Below are positions 1 to 8,374 of a stretch of 64,000 nucleotides of DNA, piece by piece. Positions within the stretch are counted from its first letter, which is position 1; each line of letters opens with the position of its first letter. The position numbers and the translations under genes are program-made. This DNA comes from Streptomyces fumanus (lineage in GTDB: Bacteria > Actinomycetota > Actinomycetes > Streptomycetales > Streptomycetaceae): assembly GCF_014655295.1 (NCBI RefSeq), contig NZ_BNBI01000002.1, forward strand, positions 434,001 to 498,000, in the 5' to 3' direction. Under the pieces are notes generated by a model, which ran no database searches, was not told where the DNA came from, and saw nothing but the letters and a program-made list of their open reading frames with translations.

Positions 1-2
1 AG

Positions 3-251
3 CCCAAGCGGCAGCCCAAGGCCAAGCGCCAGGCCGGCCCGCCCAAGGCGGCCGGTGAGAGCGGAGCGTCCGCCGCGGGCTCCTCGACGACCGCGGAGCC
101 GACGTCGCTGCGCAAGTCCGACCAGCCCGAGGACGCCAAGCCCGCCGCGCCCAAGAAGGCCGGTCAGAAGCCCGCCTCCGGTACCCGCAGCAAGGCCCAG
201 TCCGGGCAGCGCAAGGGTCCGCAGCGGCCCAAGTCCCCGTCGAAGAAGTAA
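3..251 (+). CDS. yidC: YidC/Oxa1 membrane insertase, C-terminal tail only
   Basis: An open frame runs in from the left edge and stops with TAA at 249-251. It encodes about 82 residues of low-complexity tail rich in Lys, Pro, Ala and Ser, with the end reading PKSPSKK. No catalytic or membrane part is visible. The identification rests on position: in actinobacteria the gene directly before jag and rsmG is yidC, the insertase that places membrane proteins, and streptomycete YidC proteins end in a basic, disordered cytoplasmic tail of this kind that may contact the ribosome. AAGGAG at 252-257 serves the following gene, 15 bp away. Confidence 0.75.
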   Translation, partial: PKRQPKAKRQAGPPKAAGESGASAAGSSTTAEPTSLRKSDQPEDAKPAAPKKAGQKPASGTRSKAQSGQRKGPQRPKSPSKK

Positions 252-266
252 GAAGGAGTCCATCCC

Positions 267-779
267 GTGACGGAAGGCACCATCTCCGCCGCTGCCGAGG
301 GCGCAGACACCCTGACCCGCCTGGAGCAGGAGGGTGAGATCGCGGCGGACTACCTGGAGGGTCTGCTCGACATCGCCGACCTCGACGGCGACATCGACAT
401 GGACGTCGAGGCCGACCGTGCCTCCGTCTCGATCATCAGCGACACGGGCAGCCGTGACCTGCAGAAGCTGGTCGGCCGGGACGGTGAGGTGCTGGAGGCG
501 CTCCAGGAGCTCACCCGCCTGGCCGTGCACCGGGAGACCGGTGACCGCAGCCGTCTGATGCTCGACATCGCCGGCTACCGCGCCCGTAAGCGCACCGAGC
601 TGTCCGAGCTGGGCGCCAAGGCCGCCGCCGACGCCCGGAGCAGCGGCGCGCCCGTGCGCCTGCAGCCCATGACGCCGTTCGAGCGCAAGGTCGTGCACGA
701 CGCGGTCAAGGCCGCCGGCCTGCGCAGCGAGTCCGAGGGCGAGGAGCCGGGGCGCTTCGTCGTCGTACTGCCCGCCTGA
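267..779 (+). CDS. jag: Jag/KhpB-type RNA-binding protein (KH plus R3H)
   Basis: A 170-residue protein starting at GTG 267 with AAGGAG nine bases upstream. The N-terminal part is acidic (ADYLEGLLDIADLDGDIDM). The middle carries a KH-like segment with the GRDGEVLEALQELTRLAV pattern (about residues 68-86). The C-terminal part holds an R3H-like RxxxH motif (FERKVVHDAVK, about 140-150). Jag proteins bind single-stranded nucleic acid and act with KhpA in RNA-based control of cell growth and division. Position between yidC and rsmG is the conserved one. It ends just before a strong terminator at 797-831, so rsmG probably has its own promoter. Confidence 0.93.
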   Translation: MTEGTISAAAEGADTLTRLEQEGEIAADYLEGLLDIADLDGDIDMDVEADRASVSIISDTGSRDLQKLVGRDGEVLEALQELTRLAVHRETGDRSRLMLDIAGYRARKRTELSELGAKAAADARSSGAPVRLQPMTPFERKVVHDAVKAAGLRSESEGEEPGRFVVVLPA

Positions 780-796
780 TCGGACCCCGCGTCCCC

Positions 797-831
797 CGGC
801 CCCGTCTGTTGCGCAGGCGGGGCCGAATTTT
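797..831 (+). terminator. Rho-independent terminator after jag
   Basis: Twelve-base arms (797-808 and 814-825, one internal mismatch) close on a five-base loop and are followed by AATTTTG. Stem plus T-run fits an intrinsic terminator for the yidC-jag transcript. Confidence 0.8.
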
Positions 832-902
832 GTCAGCCTGATAGTTCTGGTGGTCTGGTGCCGGCGCCCGAGGCGCCGGCGCGGTACGGAAGGACGGTCC
901 CC

Positions 903-1622
903 GTGACGGAGGCAGCGGAGCTTCCCCCTGCGCCCGAGCAGGCACGCGAGGTGTTCGGCGATCGCTTTGCGGACGCGGTCCGCTACGCGGAGCTGCTGGC
1001 CGAGGCCGGTGTGCAGCGCGGGCTGATCGGCCCGCGCGAAGTGCCCCGCCTGTGGGAGCGGCACCTGCTGAACTGCGCGGTGCTGTCGGAGGTCGTGCCC
1101 TCGGGGGTGACGGTCTGCGATGTCGGCTCGGGAGCCGGACTGCCCGGCATCCCGCTGGCACTGGTGCGGGACGACATCAAGATCACTCTGCTGGAGCCGC
1201 TTCTTCGGCGCACCACCTTCCTCACCGAGGTCGTGGAGCTGCTGGGGCTGGACCATGTGACCGTGGTCCGCGGCCGGGCCGAGGAGGTCATGGGCAAGCT
1301 GACGCCGGTGCACGTGGTGACCGCCCGCGCCGTGGCCCCACTGGACCGGCTGGCCACCTGGGGCATCCCGCTGCTGCGGCCGTACGGCGAAATGCTCGCC
1401 CTCAAGGGCGACACCGCCGAGGAGGAACTCAAGAGCGCGGCGACGGCACTGAGCAAGCTGGGTGCCGTGGAGACGTCCATCCTGCATGTCGGCGAGGGCA
1501 TCGTGGACCCGAGGTCCACGGTCGTCCGCGTGGAGGTGGGGGAGAGTCCGGGCGGTGTGCGCTTCGCGGCCAAACGGGCGAAGGCGGCCCGGACCGGGCG
1601 GGCTCGGCGCCGCCGGGGCTAG
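903..1622 (+). CDS. rsmG: 16S rRNA (guanine-N7)-methyltransferase RsmG
   Basis: A 239-residue SAM-dependent methyltransferase that modifies G527 (E. coli numbering) of 16S rRNA in the decoding region; loss gives low-level streptomycin resistance and can activate antibiotic production in streptomycetes. The SAM-binding motif VCDVGSGAGLPGIPLAL lies at about residues 69-85, followed by the acidic LLEPLLRRTTFL strand. The C-terminus is strongly basic (RAKAARTGRARRRRG). GTG 903 is preferred over an earlier in-frame GTG at 858 because AGGA lies nine bases before it and the protein then begins MTEAAELPPAPEQ. The next gene is parA, as in other actinobacteria. Confidence 0.95.
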   Translation: MTEAAELPPAPEQAREVFGDRFADAVRYAELLAEAGVQRGLIGPREVPRLWERHLLNCAVLSEVVPSGVTVCDVGSGAGLPGIPLALVRDDIKITLLEPLLRRTTFLTEVVELLGLDHVTVVRGRAEEVMGKLTPVHVVTARAVAPLDRLATWGIPLLRPYGEMLALKGDTAEEELKSAATALSKLGAVETSILHVGEGIVDPRSTVVRVEVGESPGGVRFAAKRAKAARTGRARRRRG

Positions 1623-1988
1623 TTACTCCACACCAGCCTCCCCCGCCCGGGGCGCCGGAGTGTCGCGGTAGTTCGGCCTCGGCGGCTGTGCATCGTGTTT
1701 CACGTGAAACGTCGCTCACTGCTGCACGGCATCATCAGTCGCGGCCGCGCTGCGGCCGAACCCCGCGACCGCAAGCCCCTCGGCTCTCTCGGCTCCCCCG
1801 GCTCCCTCGGAGACGATGCTTCCGCCGAGGGTGAGCCCCTCGCCGAGGAGGCGTCGCTCCCCGTAAGAGGTACGGAGTTGTCCACAGAGGTGGATTTCTC
1901 CACAGAACCCCTGGCCTCACTGGTTCGCGACCCCGAAGGCATGGGAGGCTCTGTTCATCGCGAGCCTGAAGTCGAGGAGAGTGAATCC
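1623..1988. other. rsmG-parA interval with parS and DnaA-box sequences
   Basis: This stretch stays open in the parA frame back to GTG 1695, but its codon third positions are less GC-biased than the conserved part (AGT, GAA, CAT, GTT, GAT, ACA), so it looks more like leader DNA than coding sequence. It holds one exact parS (1697-1710) and two DnaA-box matches: TTGTCCACA at 1878-1886, the Streptomyces preferred sequence, and TTCTCCACA at 1896-1904. Confidence 0.55.
1697..1710. promoter_or_regulatory. parS site 1 (exact)
   Basis: GTTTCACGTGAAAC, the exact 14-base ParB-binding palindrome of Streptomyces, upstream of parA. It falls within the longest possible parA reading frame. Confidence 0.95.
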
Positions 1989-3014
1989 TTGCGGTCCGAC
2001 GCCAACATCGCGGGACCGATGACCGATCCGGTCCCCGGTCCCCGTACCGAGTCGATGGGGGCGGATGTTTCACGTGAAACACCGCCTCCGATGGACGACA
2101 CTCCGATCGGTCGTGCGGCCCAACTGGCGGTGGAGGCACTGGGCCGAGCCGGCGAGGGCCTGCCACGTCCGGAGCAGACCCGTGTCATCGTGGTCGCCAA
2201 CCAGAAGGGCGGGGTCGGCAAGACGACGACGACCGTCAACCTTGCCGCGTCGCTGGCCCTGCACGGCGGCCGGGTCCTGGTGGTCGACCTCGACCCCCAG
2301 GGCAATGCCTCGACCGCCCTGGGCATCGACCACCACGCCGATGTCCCCTCCATCTACGACGTCCTGGTCGAGAGCAAGCCTCTCTCGGACGTCGTCCAGC
2401 CCGTCCCCGACGTCGAGGGCCTCTTCTGCGCCCCCGCCACCATCGATCTCGCCGGTGCGGAGATCGAGCTGGTGTCCCTGGTGGCCCGCGAGAGCCGGCT
2501 GGAACGAGCGATCAAGGCGTACGAGCAGCCGCTGGACTACATTCTCATCGACTGCCCGCCGTCCCTCGGCCTGCTCACGGTGAACGCCCTGGTCGCGGGC
2601 CAGGAGGTACTGATCCCGATCCAGTGCGAGTACTACGCGCTGGAGGGGCTGGGCCAGTTGCTGCGCAACGTCGACCTGGTGCGGGGGCACCTCAACCCCG
2701 CTCTCCATGTGTCGACCATCCTGCTCACCATGTACGACGGCCGGACGCGACTCGCGTCCCAGGTCGCGGACGAGGTGCGCAACCACTTCGGCGACGAGGT
2801 GCTGCGGACGAGCATTCCCCGCTCCGTCCGTATCTCCGAGGCGCCGAGCTACGGGCAGACGGTGCTGACCTACGATCCAGGATCGAGCGGTGCCCTCTCC
2901 TACCTTGAGGCGGCCCGAGAGATCGCGCTGAGGGGGGTGGGCGTCAGCTATGACGCGACGCACGCCCACACCGGCGCCCAGAACGACCCGAGTATGGCGG
3001 AGGGGATGCAGTGA
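1989..3014 (+). CDS. parA: Chromosome-partitioning ATPase ParA
   Basis: A deviant Walker A ATPase that, with ParB bound at parS, segregates oriC regions, in streptomycetes mainly in growing tips and in sporulating aerial hyphae. Walker A is [10 protein letters not shown] (2205 onward), then [12 protein letters not shown] (A'), and [11 protein letters not shown] (Walker B). The start is uncertain. TTG 1989 has GAGGAG about eight bases upstream; ATG 2019, 2055 and 2091 are alternatives, and the frame is open back to GTG 1695. The N-terminal tail is variable and contains an exact parS, read as VSRET. The stop overlaps the parB start (GTG in ...CAGTGA), which indicates translational coupling. Confidence 0.93.
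   Translation: MRSDANIAGPMTDPVPGPRTESMGADVSRETPPPMDDTPIGRAAQLAVEALGRAGEGLPRPEQTRVIVVANQKGGVGKTTTTVNLAASLALHGGRVLVVDLDPQGNASTALGIDHHADVPSIYDVLVESKPLSDVVQPVPDVEGLFCAPATIDLAGAEIELVSLVARESRLERAIKAYEQPLDYILIDCPPSLGLLTVNALVAGQEVLIPIQCEYYALEGLGQLLRNVDLVRGHLNPALHVSTILLTMYDGRTRLASQVADEVRNHFGDEVLRTSIPRSVRISEAPSYGQTVLTYDPGSSGALSYLEAAREIALRGVGVSYDATHAHTGAQNDPSMAEGMQ
2067..2080. promoter_or_regulatory. parS site 2 (exact), inside parA
   Basis: Exact GTTTCACGTGAAAC within the parA N-terminal coding region, read in frame as VSRET. Confidence 0.95.
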
Positions 3015-4108
3015 ACGAGCGACGGAGGGGGCTGGGTCGCGGACTGGCTGCACTGATCCCCCCTGCCTCAACGGAGAAGTCGGTGGCCTCGGCCGCCCTG
3101 GGAGCGGCGCCGTCCGCCTCTCCCACGGCCGTACCGGGGCTGTCCACTGATCGCGGAGTGGCAGCGGCGAAGGTGGCGACCCTGCCGCCTGTTTCACGTG
3201 AAACAGAGGAACCGGCGCCGGGGTCGGCGGAGCTGCCCATGGCTCCCATGGGCGCGCACTTCGCCGAAATCCCGCTGGACTCCATCACGCCCAACCCGCG
3301 GCAGCCGCGTGAGATCTTCGACGAGGACGCGCTCGCGGAACTGATCACCTCCATCAAGGAGGTCGGTCTTCTTCAGCCGGTCGTCGTCCGGCAGACGGGC
3401 CCGGAGAGCTATGAGCTCATCATGGGCGAGCGGCGCTGGCGGGCCTGCCGCGAGGCCGGCCTGGAGGCGATCCCGGCGATCGTCCGGGCCACGGAGGACG
3501 ACAAGCTCCTCCTGGACGCCCTGCTGGAGAACCTGCACCGCGCCCAACTGAACCCGCTGGAAGAGGCCGCCGCCTACGACCAGTTGCTGAAGGACTTCAA
3601 CTGCACGCATGACCAGTTGGCGGACCGGATCGGCCGTTCCCGGCCCCAGGTCTCCAACACCCTGCGGCTGCTGAAGCTCTCGGCGTCGGTGCAGAAGCGG
3701 GTCGCGGCCGGAGTCCTCTCCGCGGGCCACGCCCGTGCGCTGCTCTCCGTGGAGGACTCCGAGGAGCAGGACCGGCTGGCTCACCGGATCGTGGCCGAGG
3801 GGCTCTCGGTGCGGGCCGTGGAAGAGATCGTGACCCTGATGGGGTCCCGGCCGGAGAAGGCCCAGCGCTCCAAGGGCCCCCGGGCCGGTGCCCGGGTCTC
3901 CCCGGCGCTCTCCGAGCTCGCGACCCGGCTCTCGGACCGCTTCGAGACCCGGGTGAAGGTCGACCTGGGACAGAAGAAGGGCAAGATCACCGTCGAGTTC
4001 GCCTCGATGGAGGACCTCGAGCGGATCCTCGGCACACTCGCCCCCGGCGAGGGGCCCGTGCTGCAGACGAGCCTGCTGGAGGGGGAGGCGGGGGACGCCG
4101 ACTCCTGA
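3011..4108 (+). CDS. parB: Chromosome-partitioning protein ParB
   Basis: A 365-residue parS-binding CTPase that loads at parS and spreads as a clamp to form the partition complex. Seen in order: basic N-terminus [15 protein letters not shown] (the conserved peptide that contacts ParA), a long variable linker with an in-frame parS (VSRET), the ParB/Srx nucleotide-binding domain with [17 protein letters not shown] and the GERRWRA motif, [14 protein letters not shown], then the helix-turn-helix [23 protein letters not shown] and a C-terminal dimerisation domain. GTG 3011 overlaps the parA stop. A bidirectional terminator follows at 4155-4195. Confidence 0.97.
   Translation: MNERRRGLGRGLAALIPPASTEKSVASAALGAAPSASPTAVPGLSTDRGVAAAKVATLPPVSRETEEPAPGSAELPMAPMGAHFAEIPLDSITPNPRQPREIFDEDALAELITSIKEVGLLQPVVVRQTGPESYELIMGERRWRACREAGLEAIPAIVRATEDDKLLLDALLENLHRAQLNPLEEAAAYDQLLKDFNCTHDQLADRIGRSRPQVSNTLRLLKLSASVQKRVAAGVLSAGHARALLSVEDSEEQDRLAHRIVAEGLSVRAVEEIVTLMGSRPEKAQRSKGPRAGARVSPALSELATRLSDRFETRVKVDLGQKKGKITVEFASMEDLERILGTLAPGEGPVLQTSLLEGEAGDADS
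3191..3204. promoter_or_regulatory. parS site 3 (exact), inside parB
   Basis: Exact GTTTCACGTGAAAC in the linker-coding part of parB, again read as VSRET. Confidence 0.95.
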
Positions 4109-4154
4109 GCCTCGGGCTGGCGGAGCAGCACGTCAGATGCTCCGCCGGTCGACG

Positions 4155-4195
4155 GAGCGGGCCATGTCCGGTGTGTGCCGGAACGTGGCCCGCTC
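4155..4195 (+). terminator. Terminator after parB
   Basis: Arms beginning GAGCGGGCCA (4155) and ending GTGGCCCGCTC (4195), with inner TCCGG/CCGGA pairing around a TGTGTG loop, followed by TTTG. A strong hairpin at the end of the parAB operon. Confidence 0.75.
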
Positions 4196-4220
4196 TTTGC
4201 TTTCAGTCGGTTTCGAGGCA

Positions 4221-4244
4221 ATCGCATCGTGGATACGATGCGAT
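4221..4244. repeat. Perfect 24-base dyad upstream of GNAT gene
   Basis: Ten-base arms (4221-4230, 4235-4244) around GGAT. There is no T-run, so an operator is as likely as a terminator. Confidence 0.55.
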
Positions 4245-4441
4245 CAGGTATGGCGTATTCGGAGGAGCGGTACTCCTCGGAGTGGGGCAGAGGCCATGCG
4301 AACGATGAGCCGGACCGGGCTGGTGAGCGCGGGGCTCGGGCTGGGCGCGGTCGGTGGGTTCATCGGGAGCCTGCTCAGGGAACGGAGTGCACTGACAGCC
4401 GCTCGTGTCGCTGCGGGCGAAGGAAGCGAGGAACAGCCTTC

Positions 4442-5059
4442 ATGGGGCGTCGGCTCGTACCGCTCACGCTGGACAACCTTGAGGACCTCCCCCAGCGCTG
4501 CCGCTCGTGTGTCTTCTGGGAGCTGGACCCCGTCAGCGGCGAAGCCGCGATCAAGGCGGGCACGTCCGCTCTGGAGAAGGAGTCCTGGATCTCCGCCGTC
4601 CTTCTCGACTGGGGCTCCTGCGGCCGGGTCGTCTACGTGGATGATGTCCCGGTCGGCTTCGTCCTCTACGCCCCTCCCGCCTATGTACCGCGGTCCACGG
4701 CGTTCCCCACGAGTCCTGTCTCGCCGGACGCGGTGCAATTGATGACCGCGTTCATCGTGCCGGGGTACCAGGGGCAGGGACTGGGCCGGGTGATGGTCCA
4801 GACGGTCGCCAAGGATCTGCTGCGCCGGGGGTTCAAGGCGATCGAGGCATTCGGCGACGCCCGCTGGAAGGAGCCCGCCTGCATGCTGCCGGCTGACCAT
4901 CTGCTGGCGGTGGGCTTCAAGACGGTGCGCCCCCACCCCACCCATCCCCGGCTGCGGCTGGAGCTGCGGTCCACGCTGTCCTGGAAGGAAGACGTGGAGA
5001 TGGCGCTCGACCGGCTGCTGGGAGCCGTGCAGAAGGAACCGGCACTCAGGCCGCTGTAA
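4442..5059 (+). CDS. GNAT-family N-acetyltransferase
   Basis: A 205-residue protein with the GNAT fold. The acetyl-CoA pyrophosphate loop is visible as VPGYQGQGLGRVMVQ (about residues 104-118), after a beta strand LMTAFIV and a VYVDDVPVGFVLYAPP segment. ATG 4442 has GAGGAA about ten bases upstream; the longer frame to 4175 has no good ribosome site and non-Streptomyces codon use. The substrate is not predictable. It lies between parB and trxA in convergent orientation to trxA, and is separated from it by a bidirectional terminator that abuts a parS site. Confidence 0.85.
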   Translation: MGRRLVPLTLDNLEDLPQRCRSCVFWELDPVSGEAAIKAGTSALEKESWISAVLLDWGSCGRVVYVDDVPVGFVLYAPPAYVPRSTAFPTSPVSPDAVQLMTAFIVPGYQGQGLGRVMVQTVAKDLLRRGFKAIEAFGDARWKEPACMLPADHLLAVGFKTVRPHPTHPRLRLELRSTLSWKEDVEMALDRLLGAVQKEPALRPL

Positions 5060-5087
5060 GGCGCCGGTCAGGACGAGCACGGCAAAG

Positions 5088-5121
5088 CGAATGGGCCAGC
5101 CCTTCCGGGTTGGCCCATTCG
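5088..5121. terminator. Bidirectional terminator between GNAT gene and trxA
   Basis: Perfect 11-base arms (CGAATGGGCCA at 5088-5098 and its complement at 5111-5121). It sits directly against parS site 4 between convergent genes. Confidence 0.8.
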
Positions 5122-5122
5122 T

Positions 5123-5136
5123 GTTTCACGTGAAAC
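5123..5136. promoter_or_regulatory. parS site 4 (exact)
   Basis: Exact GTTTCACGTGAAAC between the terminator and the trxA stop codon; the extended palindrome is 16 bases (5122-5137). Confidence 0.95.
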
Positions 5137-5137
5137 A

Positions 5138-5470
5138 TCACTCGGCGATGAAGTCCTCAAGGTCGCGGACGATCGCGGCCTTCGGCTTGGCGCCGACGAT
5201 GGTCTTGGCGACTTCGCCACCCTGGTAGACGTTCAGGGTCGGGATGGACATGACGCCGTACTTGGCGGCCGTTCCCGGGTTCTCGTCGATGTTGAGCTTG
5301 ACGATCTCGATCTTGTCGCCGTACTCGGCGGCGATCGCCTCCAGAGAGGGCGCGATCTGGCGGCACGGACCGCACCAGGCGGCCCAGAAGTCCACCAGTA
5401 CGGGCTTGTCGCTCTTGAGCACGTCCTGCTCGAAGGAGTCGTCGGTCACATGCTTCAGGGTGCCGGCCAC
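5138..5470 (-). CDS. trxA: Thioredoxin
   Basis: A 110-residue cytoplasmic thioredoxin, the dithiol reductant for ribonucleotide reductase and many disulfide enzymes. The active site WCGPC is in WAAWCGPCRQIAPSLEAI (about residues 28-45), and the conserved cis-Pro segment MSIPTLNVYQGGE follows. ATG 5470 is preceded by a GGAG-like site. It lies 42 bp downstream of trxB on the same strand, so the two are probably one unit. In S. coelicolor the trxBA operon is controlled by SigR in response to thiol oxidation (family knowledge); a SigR promoter was not confirmed here. Confidence 0.97.
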   Translation of the reverse strand: MAGTLKHVTDDSFEQDVLKSDKPVLVDFWAAWCGPCRQIAPSLEAIAAEYGDKIEIVKLNIDENPGTAAKYGVMSIPTLNVYQGGEVAKTIVGAKPKAAIVRDLEDFIAE

Positions 5471-5512
5471 GGCGGGCTCCTTAACTGGTTGGTGCGTGGG
5501 GAAGAAAGGGGG

Positions 5513-6481
5513 TCAGACAGTGGTCTTCTCGGGCTCGGCCTTGTCCTCGTCGGACAGCGAGGCCAGGAAGCGCTCGGCGTCGAGAGCGGCGGAGCAGCCG
5601 GTGCCGGCCGCGGTGATCGCCTGGCGGTAGGTGTGGTCGACCACGTCACCGGCGGCGAAGACACCCCGCACATTGGTCCGGGTCGAGGGCGCGTCCACCT
5701 TCAGATAGCCCTCGGCGTCCAGGTCGAGCTGGCCCTTGAACAGCTCGGTGCGCGGGTCGTGGCCGATCGCGATGAACAGGCCGGTGACGGGCAGGTCCGA
5801 CAGCTCGCCGGTCTTGAGGTTGCGCAGCTTCAGACCCGAGAGCTTGGGGTCGCCCTGGATCTCGGCGACCTCGCTGTCCCAGACGAAGCTGATCTTCGGG
5901 TCGGCGAAGGCGCGCTCCTGCATCGCCTTGGAGGCCCGGAGGGTGTCCCGGCGGTGGACGATCGTGACGGACTTGGCGAACCGGGAGAGGAAGGTCGCCT
6001 CCTCCATCGCGGTGTCACCACCACCGATCACGGCGATGTCCTGGTCCTTGAAGAAGAAGCCGTCGCAGGTGGCACACCAGGAGACGCCGCGGCCGGAGAG
6101 GGCGTCCTCGTTCGGCAGGCCGAGCTTGCGGTGCTGCGAGCCGGTGGCGACGATGACGGCCTTGGCCCGGTGGACCGTGCCCGCGGTGTCCGTGACGGTC
6201 TTGATCTCACCCGACAGGTCGACGGAGACGACATCGTCCGGCACCAGCTCCGCGCCGAAGCGCTCGGCCTGGGCGCGCATGTTGTCCATGAGCTCGGGGC
6301 CCATGATGCCGTCCTGGAAGCCGGGGAAGTTCTCCACCTCGGTGGTGTTCATCAGCGCACCACCGGCGGTGACGGCGCCCTCGAAGACCAGCGGCTTCAG
6401 CGACGCCCGCGCGGTGTAGAGCGCCGCCGTGTAGCCGGCGGGCCCGGAGCCGATGATGATCACGTTACGGACGTCGCTCAC
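5513..6481 (-). CDS. trxB: Thioredoxin reductase (NADPH)
   Basis: A 322-residue FAD-dependent pyridine nucleotide-disulfide oxidoreductase that recycles thioredoxin. FAD-binding [16 protein letters not shown] is at the N-terminus, the redox disulfide is CATCDG ([11 protein letters not shown], about residues 135-145), the NADPH site is [15 protein letters not shown], and the C-terminal FAD motif is [13 protein letters not shown] 6481 has AGGAA ten bases upstream, giving [16 protein letters not shown]; the longer frame upstream to 6829 is a shadow over the anti-sigma gene. It is followed by trxA. Confidence 0.97.
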   Translation of the reverse strand: MSDVRNVIIIGSGPAGYTAALYTARASLKPLVFEGAVTAGGALMNTTEVENFPGFQDGIMGPELMDNMRAQAERFGAELVPDDVVSVDLSGEIKTVTDTAGTVHRAKAVIVATGSQHRKLGLPNEDALSGRGVSWCATCDGFFFKDQDIAVIGGGDTAMEEATFLSRFAKSVTIVHRRDTLRASKAMQERAFADPKISFVWDSEVAEIQGDPKLSGLKLRNLKTGELSDLPVTGLFIAIGHDPRTELFKGQLDLDAEGYLKVDAPSTRTNVRGVFAAGDVVDHTYRQAITAAGTGCSAALDAERFLASLSDEDKAEPEKTTV

Positions 6482-6621
6482 GGCTTGATTCCTCGTCTCT
6501 GGACTGCGTCTTGCAGGACCGGGCGAGCGCTTCTCAGTGCTCTCGCCCCACTCAACGGATCCTAAGGGGCGTGCATTCCCGCTGTGTCCGCCCACACGTC
6601 CGACGGTGCGGCAACCGGCGT

Positions 6622-7521
6622 TCAGGACCGTCGGAAGGAGTGCTTCAGCAGCACCTCGGCCTTGCCGGACGAGGGCTGCCCCACACAGGTGGACTCCACG
6701 ATATAGACGGTGACCCGGCTGTCGTCGGAGGCGTCGGGCAGCACCACGAGCAGGGCTTCGCGTCCCCGGAAGACGCCCTCCTCGACGGCGAGCGCCGCGT
6801 CGTTGCGGCCGATCCCCTGCTGGACGCACTCGGGGACCGCGGCCCGCGTGAAGAGACGGTTCTCGGCGCCGCCCTCCGACTGCATCCCGAAGGTCTGGGG
6901 GGTCCGCCCGCCCTGCGCGGTCCGGTCGAAACTGAGCAGGTCGGAGACCTGCCGCTCCAGCCCGCCCTCGGAGAAGGTGTCCGTGCGGGTGGTCTGCTGT
7001 CCGGACTCGGGTGAGCCGTTGTCCTGGACGGAGGCCACGATGACCGAGCCCAGCCCCAGAGCGGCTGCCGCGAAGACGGCTCCCAGCGCGGCGATCCTCC
7101 GGCGCCCGGCCCGGGTGCGGTTCTTGCGCCCCGGTCCGGTGGTGGCGGCGCGTGGCCGTCCCGCCGGTGCCGATGTTTCACGTGAAACATGCGCACGACC
7201 GTCTCCGTCCGGCCCGGCACCGGGCGCACCCGGCGCCGCGGTGTCCGCCGGCTCCGGTGTCGTGGCGTTCAGCAGGGCCTCCGCGGCGAGCGCGGCGTCG
7301 ATGCGGCCGGCCACGTCCTCCGGTATCCGCTGCGGTCCCGGGAGGGTGCCGAGCAGTCCTCGGATCTCCTCCAGCGAGGCGTGCACCTCCGCGCACACCT
7401 CACAGGCGTCCAGGTGGCGGCGTACGGCGGCGCTCCGGGACGGGGGCAGCAGGCCCTCGGTGAGGTCGGAGATCTCCGTGACGTCCGGGTGTCCGGCCAT
7501 GTCTGTCGTCGACGACGTCAC
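6622..7521 (-). CDS. rsmA: Membrane anti-sigma factor with zinc finger, partner of SigM
   Basis: A 299-residue protein. The N-terminal ZAS-type motif RHLDACEVC (about residues 35-43, HxxxCxxC) is the redox- or zinc-sensitive sigma-binding helix. A Pro/Ala-rich linker follows and contains an in-frame parS (HVSRETS). A single membrane segment [23 protein letters not shown] (about 143-165) precedes an extracellular domain of about 130 residues. The GTG start overlaps the sigM stop (GTGA), so the two are translationally coupled. The order sigM-anti-sigma-trxB-trxA matches Mycobacterium, where the anti-sigma is named RsmA; the symbol is used by synteny. Confidence 0.85.
   Translation of the reverse strand: MTSSTTDMAGHPDVTEISDLTEGLLPPSRSAAVRRHLDACEVCAEVHASLEEIRGLLGTLPGPQRIPEDVAGRIDAALAAEALLNATTPEPADTAAPGAPGAGPDGDGRAHVSRETSAPAGRPRAATTGPGRKNRTRAGRRRIAALGAVFAAAALGLGSVIVASVQDNGSPESGQQTTRTDTFSEGGLERQVSDLLSFDRTAQGGRTPQTFGMQSEGGAENRLFTRAAVPECVQQGIGRNDAALAVEEGVFRGREALLVVLPDASDDSRVTVYIVESTCVGQPSSGKAEVLLKHSFRRS
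7175..7188. promoter_or_regulatory. parS site 5 (exact), inside anti-sigma gene
   Basis: Exact GTTTCACGTGAAAC in the linker-coding region of the anti-sigma gene, read on the minus strand as VSRET; the palindrome extends to 18 bases (7173-7190). Confidence 0.95.
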
Positions 7522-8345
7522 GTTCGTCCACCTCCGCCCTTCACTGCTGGGGAATCGCTCGGCCCCGCGTCGGGCGGGTCCGCCTGTCGTGGTGCCGCTG
7601 CGGGTGGGACGGATGCCCCCGGCGTCCGGTTCCGCTCCGCGCCCGGCGCGGTGACCTCTGTGCCCGGTGCCGTGACTTCCGTGTTCGATGCCGTGACTTC
7701 CGTGTTCGGTGCGGTGACCTCCGCGCCCGGTGCGGTGCCGGCGCCCGGTGCCGTGACCTCCGTGCCGGGGCCCGGACGGAGATGGGTCAGCAGCGGCAGC
7801 AATCGGGCTCTGCCGCGGGAGCAGCGGCTCTTGACCGTGCCGGTCGGCACGTCGAGGATGCGCGCGGCCTCGGCGACCGGGTAGCCCTGCATGTCGACCA
7901 GGACGAGGGCCGCCCGCTGGTCGGGCGGGAGGGTGCCGAGGGCCGCCACGAGCTGGCGCCGCAGGTCGTGGCGTTCGGCCGGCGCGGAGGCCGACTCGTG
8001 CGGCTCCAGCAACTGGTCCAGCCGCTCGGTGTCGTCCACGGGCGCGGTCTTGCGGGAGGCGGCCTTGCGGGCCCGGTCCAGGCAGGCGTTCACCGTGATC
8101 CGGTGCAGCCAGGTCGTGACGGCGGACTGGCCGCGGAAGGTGTGGGCGGCACGATAGGCGGAGACCAGCGCGTCCTGCACGGCGTCGGCGGCCTCCTCAC
8201 GGTCCCCCAGTGTCCGCAGGGCCACGGCCCAGAGCCGGTCGCGGTGGCGGCGTACCAGCTCACCGAAGGCGTCGGGGTCGCCGCGCACATGGCGGGCGAG
8301 CAGGTCGTGATCGCTCGGGCCGTCCGCACCGGAGCCGTCCGCCAT
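7518..8345 (-). CDS. sigM: ECF RNA polymerase sigma factor SigM
   Basis: A 275-residue ECF (sigma-70 group IV) factor. Region 2 is HDLLARHVRGDPDAFGELVRRHRDRLWAVALRTLGD...AADAVQDALVSAYRAAHTFRG (about residues 13-70), and region 4 is LPPDQRAALVLVDMQGYPVAEAARILDVPTGTVKSRCSRGRARL (about 140-185). The remaining ~90 residues are an unusual tail with repeats of TEVTAPG type. ATG 8345 has GGAGGGGG upstream. It lies between the pseudokinase and the anti-sigma factor, and probably controls envelope or redox genes around it; its own targets are not visible. Confidence 0.9.
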   Translation of the reverse strand: MADGSGADGPSDHDLLARHVRGDPDAFGELVRRHRDRLWAVALRTLGDREEAADAVQDALVSAYRAAHTFRGQSAVTTWLHRITVNACLDRARKAASRKTAPVDDTERLDQLLEPHESASAPAERHDLRRQLVAALGTLPPDQRAALVLVDMQGYPVAEAARILDVPTGTVKSRCSRGRARLLPLLTHLRPGPGTEVTAPGAGTAPGAEVTAPNTEVTASNTEVTAPGTEVTAPGAERNRTPGASVPPAAAPRQADPPDAGPSDSPAVKGGGGRT

Positions 8346-8374
8346 CTCGCCCCCTCCCTCGCGGCCGATGTGCC

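Larger units (their letters stand above)
4109..4441. other. parB-GNAT interval: terminator and perfect dyad
   Basis: No convincing gene. It contains the parB terminator (4155-4195) and a perfect 10-base inverted repeat with a four-base GGAT spacer at 4221-4244 (ATCGCATCGT and its complement). A frame from ATG 4296 encodes a short hydrophobic stretch but has no stop before it runs into the acetyltransferase gene. Confidence 0.6.

Noticed and set aside
4296..4442. Short hydrophobic frame from ATG 4296 upstream of the GNAT gene
   Set aside because: It has no stop before it enters the acetyltransferase gene in another frame, and the ribosome site is weak; a real gene is unlikely.
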